From the NCBI GenBank assembly GCA_028280635.1, contig JANQLM010000121.1:1-64000 (forward strand): a stretch of DNA of 64,000 nucleotides, given 5' to 3'. The DNA is from Halieaceae bacterium. Lineage in GTDB: Bacteria; Pseudomonadota; Gammaproteobacteria; Pseudomonadales; Halieaceae. Below the pieces are notes generated by a model. That model searched no databases, was not told the origin of the DNA, and was given only the letters and a program-made list of their open reading frames with translations. The number at the start of each line of letters is the position of its first letter. Position 1 is the first letter of the stretch. Made by a program: the position numbers and the translations under genes. Shown here piece after piece: positions 44,593 to 53,384 of this stretch.

Positions 44593-45594
44593 ATGCAGCT
44601 GAGCGTGGGCCTACTCGGGGGCGGCTCCTGGGGTACAACCGTGGCGTCGCTGGTGGCGCGCAATACGCGAGTAACGCTGTGGGCGCGGGATGCGGACACC
44701 GTCGCGCAAATCAACAGCGAGCACCGCAATGAAAAATACCTGCCGGGAGCAACCCTGCCGGAGAACCTCACTGCCACTACCGATCTCGCCGAAGCGGTAG
44801 CCGGTGTGGATGTGCTGATCATGGGTATCCCATCCCAGGGGTTTCGCTCGGTGCTGGAACTGGTCAAGCCACATCTTCGGGCCTGGGTGCCTGTGATCAG
44901 CCTGACCAAGGGTCTGGAACTCGACACTCGCAAGCGCATGACGGAAATCATTCAGGAAGTGCTGCCGGGCCACCCGGTCGGCGTGCTCACCGGCCCCAAC
45001 CTCGCCCGCGAAATTATGTCCGGGCAGGCGGCGGCCAGCGTGATTGCCATGGATGACGAAATCATCGTACAGGAGCTGCAGAACCTGTTTCGGTCGGGCC
45101 TGTTTCGGGTCTACACCAACGACGACGTCATCGGCTGCGAACTGGGCGGCGTGCTCAAGAACATTATTGCCATTGCCGTGGGGATGGGCGATGGCCAGGG
45201 CGCGGGCGACAACACCCGTTCGGCTTTGATTACCCGTGGGCTCGCCGAAGTGACCCGTCTGGGTGTGGCCATGGGCGGGCGCGCCGAGACCTTCGCGGGC
45301 CTGGCGGGGATGGGCGATATGATTGCCACCTGCACCAGTCCCCAGAGCCGCAACCGCCATGTGGGAGTGGAACTGGGCAAGGGGCGACATATTGAGGAGA
45401 TTATCGAGGAGATGGTGATGGTGGCTGAGGGTGTGAAAAGCGCACCGGCGGTGATGGCCCTGGCAGAGTCCCACGAGATCGATATGCCGATTGCCAGCGA
45501 CGTGTTCCGGGTCGTCACCGGTGAATCCAATGCACGCCAGGCCTTCCGTGGTCTGTTACGGGTCACGCCCGGCGCCGAGTCGGAGCCAGGCTGA
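44593..45594 (+). CDS. gpsA: Glycerol-3-phosphate dehydrogenase [NAD(P)+]
   Basis: This 333-residue cytosolic enzyme reduces dihydroxyacetone phosphate to sn-glycerol-3-phosphate. The Rossmann start VGLLGGGSWGTTVASLVARN and the catalytic region LTGPNLAREI with CELGGVLKNIIAIAVGMGDG are intact, and length is normal. A GGGAGA site precedes the ATG. Here it supplies backbone to the acyltransferases upstream, an unusual but logical location. Its TGA overlaps the ATG of the lipase-GST gene by one base. Whether another gpsA copy exists elsewhere cannot be seen. Confidence 0.95.
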   Translation: MQLSVGLLGGGSWGTTVASLVARNTRVTLWARDADTVAQINSEHRNEKYLPGATLPENLTATTDLAEAVAGVDVLIMGIPSQGFRSVLELVKPHLRAWVPVISLTKGLELDTRKRMTEIIQEVLPGHPVGVLTGPNLAREIMSGQAAASVIAMDDEIIVQELQNLFRSGLFRVYTNDDVIGCELGGVLKNIIAIAVGMGDGQGAGDNTRSALITRGLAEVTRLGVAMGGRAETFAGLAGMGDMIATCTSPQSRNRHVGVELGKGRHIEEIIEEMVMVAEGVKSAPAVMALAESHEIDMPIASDVFRVVTGESNARQAFRGLLRVTPGAESEPG

Positions 45595-47573
45595 TGCAGC
45601 ACCGGGAAGCAAGCTTCAAGGGCGCCGGCGAGGCAGAGATTCATTACCAGCAGTGGTCACCGGAGCACAAGCCGCGGGCCCTGATCGTGCTGGTGCACGG
45701 GGCGGCGGAGCACAGTGGCCGCTATCGCCGCTTCGCCGAACACTTCGTACATTCGGGCTATGCCACGGCGGCGCTGGACCATATTGGCCATGGCCGCTCC
45801 GAGGGCCAGCGCGGCTACGTGGGCAACTTTGGTGGGTACGTCGAGACCCTGGATCGTTTCCTGCGGCTGCTGAAGCAGGAATTCCCGGACATTCCGCGGG
45901 TGCTGCTGGGCCATAGCATGGGTGGCCTGATCGCCAGTTGCTACCTGCTGCAAAACCAGGATGACTTTGTCGGCTGCGTGCTGTCGGGGCCGGCCATCAA
46001 GACCGATCTGGAACCACCCCTCTGGCAGCGGCTGTTGATCCAGTTTTTCGCCGCGGTGGCGCCGCGCCTGGGGGTGCTGCAACTGGATGCCAGCGGCGTA
46101 AGCCGTGACCCACTGGAAGTGCGGCAGTACCTCGACGACCCGCTGGTCTACGGTGGCAAACTGACTGCTCGCAAGGTGGCACAACTGTTTGCCGCCATGC
46201 AATGGATACAGGAACAGGCGGCGGATATTCACCTGCCCATGCTGTTGATGCACGGCGAAGCCGACAGCCTGACGTCGCCCGCAGGTTCCCGATACCTGTA
46301 CGAGCGCATCAGCTCCGAAGACAAGACGCTCAAGCTGTATCCCGGCCTCTACCACGAGATTTTCAACGAGCCCGAGCGAGCCCAGGTGTTTGCCGACCTG
46401 CAGGACTGGCTGGACCAGCGCCTGGAGCGGCGCCAGGCGGACGCGGCCGCCGATGCCGCGCCGGGTGTTCCGGAACCCTACATTCTCTATGGCGGCGAGC
46501 TGTCCTATTACACGGGCAAGGCCCGCGCCTACCTGCGTTTCAAGGGGGTGCCTTTTGAGGAGCGTACGGCGACCCGTGAGGTCTACAAGACCATCATTGT
46601 GCCCGCCGCCGGCGCGCCGATTATCCCAGTGCTGGCGGCTCCCGGTGGCGAACTGGTGCAGGACACCACCGAGATCATCGACTTCCTGGAAGCACGGCAT
46701 CCCGAACCCTCGGTCTATCCCGGCGGCGCCCGCCAGAAGCTGGTGGCGCTGATGCTGGAGCACTACGGCGATGAATGGCTGGTCATACCGGCCATGCACT
46801 ACCGCTGGTCCTACCTTGAACAACAGCATGACTTCATCATGGGCGAGTTCGGCGCCCTCAGTGCGCCGGAAGCCAGCCGCGAGGAGCAGATCGCCATTGG
46901 CAAAAAAACCTCGGCACCTTTCCGGGGCAGTATCCCCATGCTGGGTGTCAACGAAGTCACCATTCCCGCTATCGAGAGCGAGTGGCATCGGCTGATGGCG
47001 CAGCTCGACGCGCATTTTTCCCAGCACCCCTTCCTGCTGGGTACGCGCCCCAGTATCGGCGACTTCGGTTTAATGGGGCCGCTGTATGCACACCTCGGTC
47101 GCGACCCGGTACCCCGTGCGCTGATGGAAGAAAAGGCGCCGCGCCTGTACGACTGGGTATGCCGCATGAACGCTCCAGATGATGCCCCGGGAGAATTCCT
47201 GGCGGACGATGAGATCCCCGACACGCTGTTGCCGGTGCTGGAAACGCTGAGCCGTGATTTCCTGCCGGATGTACGCGGCGTGATCGAAAAAAATGCCGGT
47301 TTCATGGAGGCCAGGCCCGGCGAGGATATCCCGCGCTATCTCGGCATGCAGCCGTTTCGCACCGGCAGCGCAGAGAGCGAGCGGATAGTGCATAGTTACT
47401 CCCAGTGGCTGTTCCAGCGTGCCTTTGATCACTACCAGGCGCTCGACGGCGATGCCCGCGCGGCCGCCGCCGCCCTGCTTGATCGCATCGGTGCCCTGGA
47501 GACTTTCCAGGCACCGCTGCTCCACCGCGTCAAACGCAAGCCCGGCCAATTGGAGCTGGTGACAGCCGCGTAA
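45594..47573 (+). CDS. Monoacylglycerol lipase / glutathione S-transferase fusion
   Basis: The 659-residue protein is one open frame with two domains. Residues 1-285 are a monoacylglycerol-lipase-type alpha/beta hydrolase: HGAAEHSGRY, DHIGHGRSEG, nucleophile GHSMGG (Ser about 108), Asp in GEADSL (about 224) and His in LYHEIF (about 254). After a short Ala/Asp-rich linker, residues about 295-630 are a GST-like domain: LYGGELSYYTGKARAYLRFKGVPFEE, VLAAPGGELVQDTTEIIDFLEARHPEPSVYP, and a helical part with GTRPSIGDFGLMGPLYAHL. It lies at the end of the storage-lipid operon and could release glycerol or handle electrophilic lipid products. This fusion is not a common architecture that I know. Confidence 0.88.
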   Translation: MQHREASFKGAGEAEIHYQQWSPEHKPRALIVLVHGAAEHSGRYRRFAEHFVHSGYATAALDHIGHGRSEGQRGYVGNFGGYVETLDRFLRLLKQEFPDIPRVLLGHSMGGLIASCYLLQNQDDFVGCVLSGPAIKTDLEPPLWQRLLIQFFAAVAPRLGVLQLDASGVSRDPLEVRQYLDDPLVYGGKLTARKVAQLFAAMQWIQEQAADIHLPMLLMHGEADSLTSPAGSRYLYERISSEDKTLKLYPGLYHEIFNEPERAQVFADLQDWLDQRLERRQADAAADAAPGVPEPYILYGGELSYYTGKARAYLRFKGVPFEERTATREVYKTIIVPAAGAPIIPVLAAPGGELVQDTTEIIDFLEARHPEPSVYPGGARQKLVALMLEHYGDEWLVIPAMHYRWSYLEQQHDFIMGEFGALSAPEASREEQIAIGKKTSAPFRGSIPMLGVNEVTIPAIESEWHRLMAQLDAHFSQHPFLLGTRPSIGDFGLMGPLYAHLGRDPVPRALMEEKAPRLYDWVCRMNAPDDAPGEFLADDEIPDTLLPVLETLSRDFLPDVRGVIEKNAGFMEARPGEDIPRYLGMQPFRTGSAESERIVHSYSQWLFQRAFDHYQALDGDARAAAAALLDRIGALETFQAPLLHRVKRKPGQLELVTAA

Positions 47574-47609
47574 AATGCTAACTGCATAGATTTATTGAGG
47601 ACCCATGGC

Positions 47610-48695
47610 ATGACTAACTACCGTGAAATCCAGGTGAAGCGCGAGAACATTCTCGACACCCGGGAACTGGAGCTGCCGCGGGCGGCGCTGGTGGAGGGGC
47701 AGGTACGCCTGGCCATCGACAAGTTCGCGCTGACCGCCAACAACGTCACCTATGCCGTGGCCGGCGACATGATCGGCTACTGGAACTTCTACCCCCGTGA
47801 GGACGGCTGGGGTGTTGTGCCTGTATGGGGAATCGGTGAAGTGGTGGAAAGCGCTCATCCCGGTATTGCGGTTGGCGAGCGGCTGTATGGCTTCTACCCG
47901 ATGGCCAGTGAGGTGGTGCTCAGCTTCGATGGCGCGGGCTCCGATACGCTGATGGAGAGCACGCCCCATCGGCAGGCACTGCCGGGCACCTACAACGCCT
48001 ATCGCCGCACGGCCGCCGACCCCGAGTTCCTGCAGCAGATGGAAGCGCAGCGCTGCATCTTCTTCCCGCTGTTTGCCACCTCCTACCTGTTGTACGACTT
48101 TCTGCTGGACAATGAGCTGTTCGGCGCCAGCCAGGTGTTGGTAGGTAGTGCCTCTTCCAAGACGGCCTATGGTATGGCCAAGCTGCTGCACGGCGACTCA
48201 TCGCTAAATGCGCGTCTGGTGGGTTTGACCTCCGCCGGCAACGTCGAGTTCGTGCAGTCCCTGGGCTGTTATGACAGCGTGGTGTGTTACGGCAACGAAG
48301 ACCAGCTCGATGCCTCCGTGCCGGCGGCCTACGTAGATATGTCCGGCAATGCCTCGCTCACGGCGGCGGTACATAATGTCTTCGGTGACCAGTTGAAGGT
48401 CAGCACCGCCGTCGGTGCCACCCATTGGCAGTCCTTTGGCGGTGACGTCTCGGCACTGCCAGGACCCAAGCCGGAAATGTTCTTTGCACCCTCCCAGATC
48501 GAGAAGCGTGACGCGGAGTGGGGCAGGGGCGAGGTGCTGCGTCGCGCCGGAGAGGCCACCGCAGAACTGGTGAAGGCTGTCAGCACCACGGTGGTTATCG
48601 AAAAGATTGACGAGGTGGCGGCAGCGGCGTCTGCCTGGCGCGACCTGGTCGAGAACCGGGTGGCCCCCACCCGCGGGTTGATGGTTTCGCTTTAG
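47610..48695 (+). CDS. DUF2855 family protein
   Basis: The protein is 361 residues from the ATG at 47610, with GAGG upstream. The fold follows DUF2855: LAIDKFALTANNVTYAVAGDMIGYWNFYP, GWGVVPVWGIGEVVES, GERLYGFYPMASEVVL and a Rossmann-like ASQVLVGSASSKTAYGMAKLL, so it looks like a quinone-oxidoreductase (MDR) relative lacking clear zinc ligands. Reaction unknown. It is 36 bp behind the lipase-GST gene and may be read through from the lipid operon, which would fit a redox step on a lipid-derived enone, as inference. Confidence 0.85.
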   Translation: MTNYREIQVKRENILDTRELELPRAALVEGQVRLAIDKFALTANNVTYAVAGDMIGYWNFYPREDGWGVVPVWGIGEVVESAHPGIAVGERLYGFYPMASEVVLSFDGAGSDTLMESTPHRQALPGTYNAYRRTAADPEFLQQMEAQRCIFFPLFATSYLLYDFLLDNELFGASQVLVGSASSKTAYGMAKLLHGDSSLNARLVGLTSAGNVEFVQSLGCYDSVVCYGNEDQLDASVPAAYVDMSGNASLTAAVHNVFGDQLKVSTAVGATHWQSFGGDVSALPGPKPEMFFAPSQIEKRDAEWGRGEVLRRAGEATAELVKAVSTTVVIEKIDEVAAAASAWRDLVENRVAPTRGLMVSL

Positions 48696-48704
48696 CGCAC
48701 AGCC

Positions 48705-49796
48705 CTAGAACGGCAGCCTGGCCAGCCCTTTGCTGACCAGAATGACTTCCCCGCTGTTTGCGGGCAGTGAAATGATGGTGCCGTCCTGCCCCAGTGTGTA
48801 GCTTGGGAAGATCACCTCCACCCCGTCCAGCCAGGCCGCGTCCAGCCCCGGTAGGGGTAGGGCCGGTACGATGTGGTAGAACAGCAGGTGCTTGACGCCG
48901 GCATCCCTGGCGGTTTCCGCGGCCTCCAGCGGGCTGGTGTGGTAGTCGAGAATATCGGCGGTGATTTTGGCGACGCTCTGGTTATTGGTGATGGTCGCCG
49001 CGCGATTGACGACGCCTACCAGCTCCGGCGACAGCGCTTCATGCACCAGCAGGTCGGCGCGGGCCGCCATCTGCTCCAGGTTGTAGGACTTGGCAGTATC
49101 GCCAGAGATCACGACCTTGCGGCCCGCATAGCTGACGCGGTAGCCCACCGCCGGTGATACGGGGGTGTGATCGACGCGGAACGCTTCCACGCTGACACCG
49201 TCCTTGGCATAGACCTTTGCCGCATCGCCATCGGGGGGCGCAGGGAAGGCCTGTGGCACCATGCCGGCGCCGGACAGCGGTGCGACCTCGTCACCGTGGT
49301 GGGTGTTGCGATAGACCGCATCCCGCTCGTAGGCCTTGTTGAAGCCGCCGATGATGTCACTGACGCCTGGCGGCCCGTAGACTGGCAGCGGGAAGCTGTG
49401 AGTGCCCTGTACCCAGCGCAGGGTCGCGATCTCCCCCAGGCCGTCAATGTGGTCAGAGTGGAAGTGGGTCAGGAAGACCGCCTCGATGTTGCCCAGCGGG
49501 TAGCGCAGCAGGCCCAGGTTGCGAGCGCCGTTGGTGCCGGCGTCGAAAATGAACATGCGCTCGCCGGCAATCACGGCGACACAGGGGCCCGAGCGCAGGC
49601 GATCGGGCATCGGGCCGCCGGCACCACACAACACGACATGCAATCCCGGCCCGAGGTCCTGCAGGGGTGTGGCCAGCATGGCACTGAGGGCGCCTCGCTC
49701 CATTACGCTGCGAGAGATGTCCGCACGTTTGAAGTAGGCGGGCACCGCGGCGATGGCCAGCAACAGGAACAGCAGTATCAGCAGTCGTCTCATCAA
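48705..49796 (-). CDS. Exported MBL-fold hydrolase (RNase Z/arylsulfatase-like)
   Basis: The 363-residue protein has an N-terminal membrane anchor or signal (RLLILLFLLLAIAAVPAYF). The MBL metal site is intact: VFLTHFHSDHIDGLGE, later VDHTPVSPAVGYRVSYAGRKVVISGDTAKS (Asp ligand) and a terminal His in LLFYHIVP. This subgroup resembles RNase-Z-like arylsulfatase/phosphodiesterase enzymes located outside the cytoplasm. Substrate unknown. It converges with the DUF2855 gene with a 9-bp gap and follows the iron alcohol dehydrogenase gene by about 30 bp on the same strand. Confidence 0.87.
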   Translation of the reverse strand: MMRRLLILLFLLLAIAAVPAYFKRADISRSVMERGALSAMLATPLQDLGPGLHVVLCGAGGPMPDRLRSGPCVAVIAGERMFIFDAGTNGARNLGLLRYPLGNIEAVFLTHFHSDHIDGLGEIATLRWVQGTHSFPLPVYGPPGVSDIIGGFNKAYERDAVYRNTHHGDEVAPLSGAGMVPQAFPAPPDGDAAKVYAKDGVSVEAFRVDHTPVSPAVGYRVSYAGRKVVISGDTAKSYNLEQMAARADLLVHEALSPELVGVVNRAATITNNQSVAKITADILDYHTSPLEAAETARDAGVKHLLFYHIVPALPLPGLDAAWLDGVEVIFPSYTLGQDGTIISLPANSGEVILVSKGLARLPF

Positions 49797-49825
49797 ATGT
49801 CCTGGTCAGGTGATGATGGTTCTAG

Positions 49826-50998
49826 TCATGTGAAGTGGAGCTCACCGTGCACCGCGTCACGAAACAAGGCGTCTAATTCTACTGCAGTTATGGGGCCGGC
49901 GTTGCTGGGGGTCGAAGGATCCGCAAAAGCGGCGGCGCCGATTTCGGCCGCCTCACTGGTGTCCAGTTCCAGGGCCGACAGGGCGTGGGGAATCTCCAGG
50001 GCGGATCGCAGGGCCAGCAATTCCTCGACCAGGTCGGCGGTGGTTGATCCGGCGATACCCAGTGCTTGGCAGAGCGCTGGCATGCGGGGTTCCAGGTAGC
50101 GCGCGTTGCGCGCCACGCCAAAGGGCAGGATCACTGCATTGGCCAGGCCGTGGTGCACGTTGTGGCGAGCGCCGATAACGTGGGACACCGAGTGGATCGA
50201 GCCCAGGCCCTTCTGGAACGCGGTGGCGCCCATGGAGGCTGCGACCAGCATATGGCCGCGAGCCTCCAGGTCATTGCCGTCGGTCACCGCACGCGGCAGC
50301 CACTGCCGCACCATGCGCATGGCTTCGATGGCAATACCCTCCGCCATCGGGTGATAGCCCGGCGCGCACCATGCCTCCAGGGCGTGCACAAAGGCATCCA
50401 CCCCGGTCCAGGCGGTGATACTGGGCGGCAGCCCCACGGTGAGGGTGGGGTCCGAAATCACCAGCGCCGGCATCATGGCCGGGTGAAAGATAATCTTTTT
50501 GGTGCGTGCTTCCTCGTCCAGGATCACCGCGGCGCGACCCACTTCCGAGCCCGTGCCGGCCGTGGTGGGTATCGCGATGACCGGCGCAATTGCGTCGGAG
50601 TCGGCGCGCGTCCAGTTGTCACCGATGTCTTCGAACACCCAGAGTGAATGGGATTGTCGCGCCACCAGTGCGATGGACTTGGCCGCGTCCAGGGCTGAGC
50701 CGCCACCCAGCCCGACCACACCGTCGCAGTCGCCGTCCAGAAAGGCTTTCACGCCGCTCTCCACGTGCCGTCCGGCAGGGTTGCCGTCGACATCGCTGTG
50801 AAACGCGGCCGTGAGACCGGCATCCTCGAGCAACTCCCGGGCGCGGGCGACAAAACCCAGATTCGCCAGCCCGCGGTCGGTCACCAGCAGCGGGCGCGAC
50901 AAACCCAGGGAACGGCAGGCCTTCGGCAGGTCCTCCAGTCGACCGTTTCCAAACCACATACGTGTGGGGTAGTGCCAGTTGGCGCTGGGCAGGCTCAT
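49826..50998 (-). CDS. Iron-containing alcohol dehydrogenase
   Basis: The 390-residue group III ADH has the nucleotide loop VGLGGGSALDAAKSIAL, the ITTAGTGSEV-type segment (IPTTAGTGSEVGRAAV), and metal-binding histidines in TGVDAFVHALEAW, GSIHSVSHVIGARHNVHHGLANAVILP. The predicted reaction is alcohol or semialdehyde interconversion with NAD(P). Its ATG abuts the stop of the glutamine-synthetase-like gene with no gap. The pair could therefore act on an amine or amino-alcohol: glutamylation followed by oxidation is a known logic in amine catabolism, and here it is inference. Confidence 0.92.
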   Translation of the reverse strand: MSLPSANWHYPTRMWFGNGRLEDLPKACRSLGLSRPLLVTDRGLANLGFVARARELLEDAGLTAAFHSDVDGNPAGRHVESGVKAFLDGDCDGVVGLGGGSALDAAKSIALVARQSHSLWVFEDIGDNWTRADSDAIAPVIAIPTTAGTGSEVGRAAVILDEEARTKKIIFHPAMMPALVISDPTLTVGLPPSITAWTGVDAFVHALEAWCAPGYHPMAEGIAIEAMRMVRQWLPRAVTDGNDLEARGHMLVAASMGATAFQKGLGSIHSVSHVIGARHNVHHGLANAVILPFGVARNARYLEPRMPALCQALGIAGSTTADLVEELLALRSALEIPHALSALELDTSEAAEIGAAAFADPSTPSNAGPITAVELDALFRDAVHGELHFT

Positions 50999-52372
50999 TT
51001 AAATGATTTCGAAGTAGCGCTTGAGCTGCCAGTCGGTGACCGCCTTGCGCTGTTCGGTGTCCTCCCACTCCCGGGTATAGGCGTAGTGGTCTACAAAGGC
51101 TTCACCGAACAGCTCCCGCGCGGCGCTGGATTTGCGCAGTCGGGCGGCGGCTTCACTCAAGGTGGTGGGCAGTTGCAGCGCCCGCGGGAAGCGGCCGCTG
51201 TAGGCATCGCCCGCGAAGGGCTCGCCCGGTTCCACCCGATGTTCGATGCCCCAGAAGCCGGAGCCAAAGGCGGCAGCCAGTGCCAGGTAGGGGTTGATGT
51301 CTGCCGCGGCGATCCGGTACTCAACCCGCTGCGCCGGTGGCGTACCCGGGATCGCCCGCAGCGCGCAGGTGCGGTTGTCGATGCCCCAGGTCGCCGCCGT
51401 GGGCGCCCAGAAACCCGGTACCAGGCGGGTGTAGCTATTGCAGGTGCCCGCCACCAGGCACAGCAGTTCCGGCAGCAGCTTCTGCTGGCCGCCGATAAAC
51501 CAGCGCATGGTGTCGGAGATGTTGTTGGGTTTGCTCTCGTCGTGGAACACAGGCTGGTCGTCACCATCCTGCAGGGACAGGTGCAGGTGGCCTGACTGGC
51601 CGGGGTAGTCACCGGACCAGCGTGCCATGAAAGTGGCCATCAGGCCCTGCTGTTGGGCCAGCACCTTGGTGAAGGTCTTGAACAGGGTGGCGTTGTCGGC
51701 GGCGCGCAGGGCAGGGGTGTGTTCCAGGGCCGCCTCCAGCACCCCGGGCCCGGTTTCGGTGTGCAGTCCTTCCAGGGTCATCCCCATGCCTGCGGTCATG
51801 GCCAGCAACTGGTGGTAGAAGTCCGCGTGGGTCGAGTTGCGCAGCACCGAGTAACCGAAGTTCCCCGGCGTCATCGGTTGCGGATTGCGATAGCCCTTGT
51901 CCTGCAGGCTGTCCGGCGTTTCGTCGAACAGGAAAAACTCGAATTCCGCGGCCGCCGTAGCGCTGAAACCCAGGGATTCACCGCGGGCCAGGACTCGCTT
52001 GAGCAGGGCGCGGGGACAGACGGCGGCCGCCTCATGCCCATCGAAGTCGGCGAGAAACAGGGTGCTCTGGTGGTCTTCCAGGGGCAGGGGGCGACAACTC
52101 GACGGATCGATATGTGCCCAGGCATCGGGGAAGGCGCGCGCCCAGCCGGTATAGGAATCCTCGGCGTAAAGCTCGTCGGCGGAATCCCAGCCGAAGATGA
52201 CGTCACAGAAGCCAAAGCCTTTTTCCAGTGCGGAGAGAAACTTCTTGCGGCTGACGTATTTACCGCGCATTACGCCGTCGAGATCCGTCACAGCGAGCTT
52301 GATGTTCTCGATGCCGGCCTCGCGAACGAACGAAGCGGCACTTTCGCTGTCAATTACATTCCTTGCATCCAC
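50999..52372 (-). CDS. Glutamine-synthetase family enzyme, PuuA/GlnA3-like
   Basis: The 457-residue protein has the GS N-terminal beta-grasp (VTDLDGVMRGKYVSRKKFLSALEKGFGFCDVIFGWD) and catalytic part with AAAEFEFFLF (metal Glu), ETGPGVLEAALEH, GQSGHLHLSL (HxHxS) and TRLVPGFWAPTAATWGIDNRTCALR. It is shorter and more diverged than housekeeping GlnA and looks like a gamma-glutamylpolyamine or gamma-glutamylamide synthetase. The adenylylation Tyr loop is not evident. It is co-transcribed with the Fe-ADH and divergent from arsS with a gap of about 55 bp. Confidence 0.88.
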   Translation of the reverse strand: MDARNVIDSESAASFVREAGIENIKLAVTDLDGVMRGKYVSRKKFLSALEKGFGFCDVIFGWDSADELYAEDSYTGWARAFPDAWAHIDPSSCRPLPLEDHQSTLFLADFDGHEAAAVCPRALLKRVLARGESLGFSATAAAEFEFFLFDETPDSLQDKGYRNPQPMTPGNFGYSVLRNSTHADFYHQLLAMTAGMGMTLEGLHTETGPGVLEAALEHTPALRAADNATLFKTFTKVLAQQQGLMATFMARWSGDYPGQSGHLHLSLQDGDDQPVFHDESKPNNISDTMRWFIGGQQKLLPELLCLVAGTCNSYTRLVPGFWAPTAATWGIDNRTCALRAIPGTPPAQRVEYRIAAADINPYLALAAAFGSGFWGIEHRVEPGEPFAGDAYSGRFPRALQLPTTLSEAAARLRKSSAARELFGEAFVDHYAYTREWEDTEQRKAVTDWQLKRYFEII

Positions 52373-52427
52373 AGGCGGCCCTTTGTTTTGTGTCGTCGTT
52401 CAACGGAAGCCTCGCTATCATAGACGT

Positions 52428-53384
52428 ATGCTTGATACACGACCACTGCTCCTCGAATCGGACTTCCCGGTAATCCATCGGCAGCAGATCAGTACCCTGC
52501 AGGTGAACCTGGGCTACCGCTGTAACCTCAGCTGCGTGCACTGCCACGTCAATGCCGGGCCCACCCGCACCGAGGAAATGGACGCCGAGACCGTCGACCA
52601 GCTGATCATGCTGTTGGACCGGTTGGTGCCGGCCACCCTGGACCTCACCGGCGGTGCCCCGGAGCTCAACCCCCATTTCCGCCGGTTGGTGCGTGCGGCC
52701 CGCGAGCGCGGCATCGAGGTGATCGACCGCTGCAACCTGACCATCCTGTTCGAGCCGGGCCAGGAAGACCTGGGTCAGTTCCTGGCCGGCGAGGGTGTAG
52801 TGATCACGGCCTCCCTGCCCTGCTACCTGGAGGAAAACGTCGAACAGCAGCGCGGCAAGGGTGTGTACGATGAGAGCATTCGCGCCATCCGTTATCTCAA
52901 TGAGCTGGGCTATGGCGACGCGCTGGAGTTGAACCTGGTGTACAACCCGGTGGGACCGGTGCTGCCGCCACCCCAGGAGGGTCTGCAGGCTGATTACAAG
53001 CGCGAGCTGGCGAATCGCTATGGCATTGTGTTTAACCAGCTGTTCACGATCACCAATATGCCTATCAGTCGCTTCGGCGCGGTACTGCTGTCCCAGGACC
53101 AGTACTACGACTATATGCACCTGCTGCGCGACAGTTTCAGCGCCGCCAATCTCGATACGGTCATGTGCCGCAGCCTGGTGAGCGTGGACTGGCAGGGTAA
53201 CCTTTACGACTGCGACTTCAACCAGATGCTGGAGATTCCGCTGGTGGCCAGCGACCGGCGCCGCCATATACGTGACCTGCTGGCCGACCCGACGCTGGCG
53301 AATACGCGCATTACCACGGGCGAACACTGCTATGGCTGCACCGCCGGCCAAGGCAGTAGCTGTGGCGGCGCCCTGGAGAGTTGA
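52428..53384 (+). CDS. arsS: Radical SAM protein ArsS (arsenosugar biosynthesis type)
   Basis: The protein is 318 residues from the ATG at 52428; the ORF track start inside the GS gene is rejected. The radical SAM cluster motif is CNLSCVHC and the SAM-binding GGE-like motif is LTGGAPEL. The C-terminal DUF3641-type region has Cys-rich ends (MCRSLVSVDWQGNLYDCDFNQML; EHCYGCTAGQGSSCGG). ArsS transfers 5'-deoxyadenosyl to dimethylarsenite in arsenosugar synthesis; the same family is also called selenodomain-associated. It is followed by two partner transferases but no arsM methyltransferase is in the window, so the true substrate may differ. Confidence 0.88.
   Translation: MLDTRPLLLESDFPVIHRQQISTLQVNLGYRCNLSCVHCHVNAGPTRTEEMDAETVDQLIMLLDRLVPATLDLTGGAPELNPHFRRLVRAARERGIEVIDRCNLTILFEPGQEDLGQFLAGEGVVITASLPCYLEENVEQQRGKGVYDESIRAIRYLNELGYGDALELNLVYNPVGPVLPPPQEGLQADYKRELANRYGIVFNQLFTITNMPISRFGAVLLSQDQYYDYMHLLRDSFSAANLDTVMCRSLVSVDWQGNLYDCDFNQMLEIPLVASDRRRHIRDLLADPTLANTRITTGEHCYGCTAGQGSSCGGALES

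Noticed and set aside
45657-47027. 456-residue minus-strand ORF opposite the lipase-GST gene
   Set aside because: It is a shadow of a well-supported two-domain gene, with His/Gln/Arg-rich composition typical of antisense frames.
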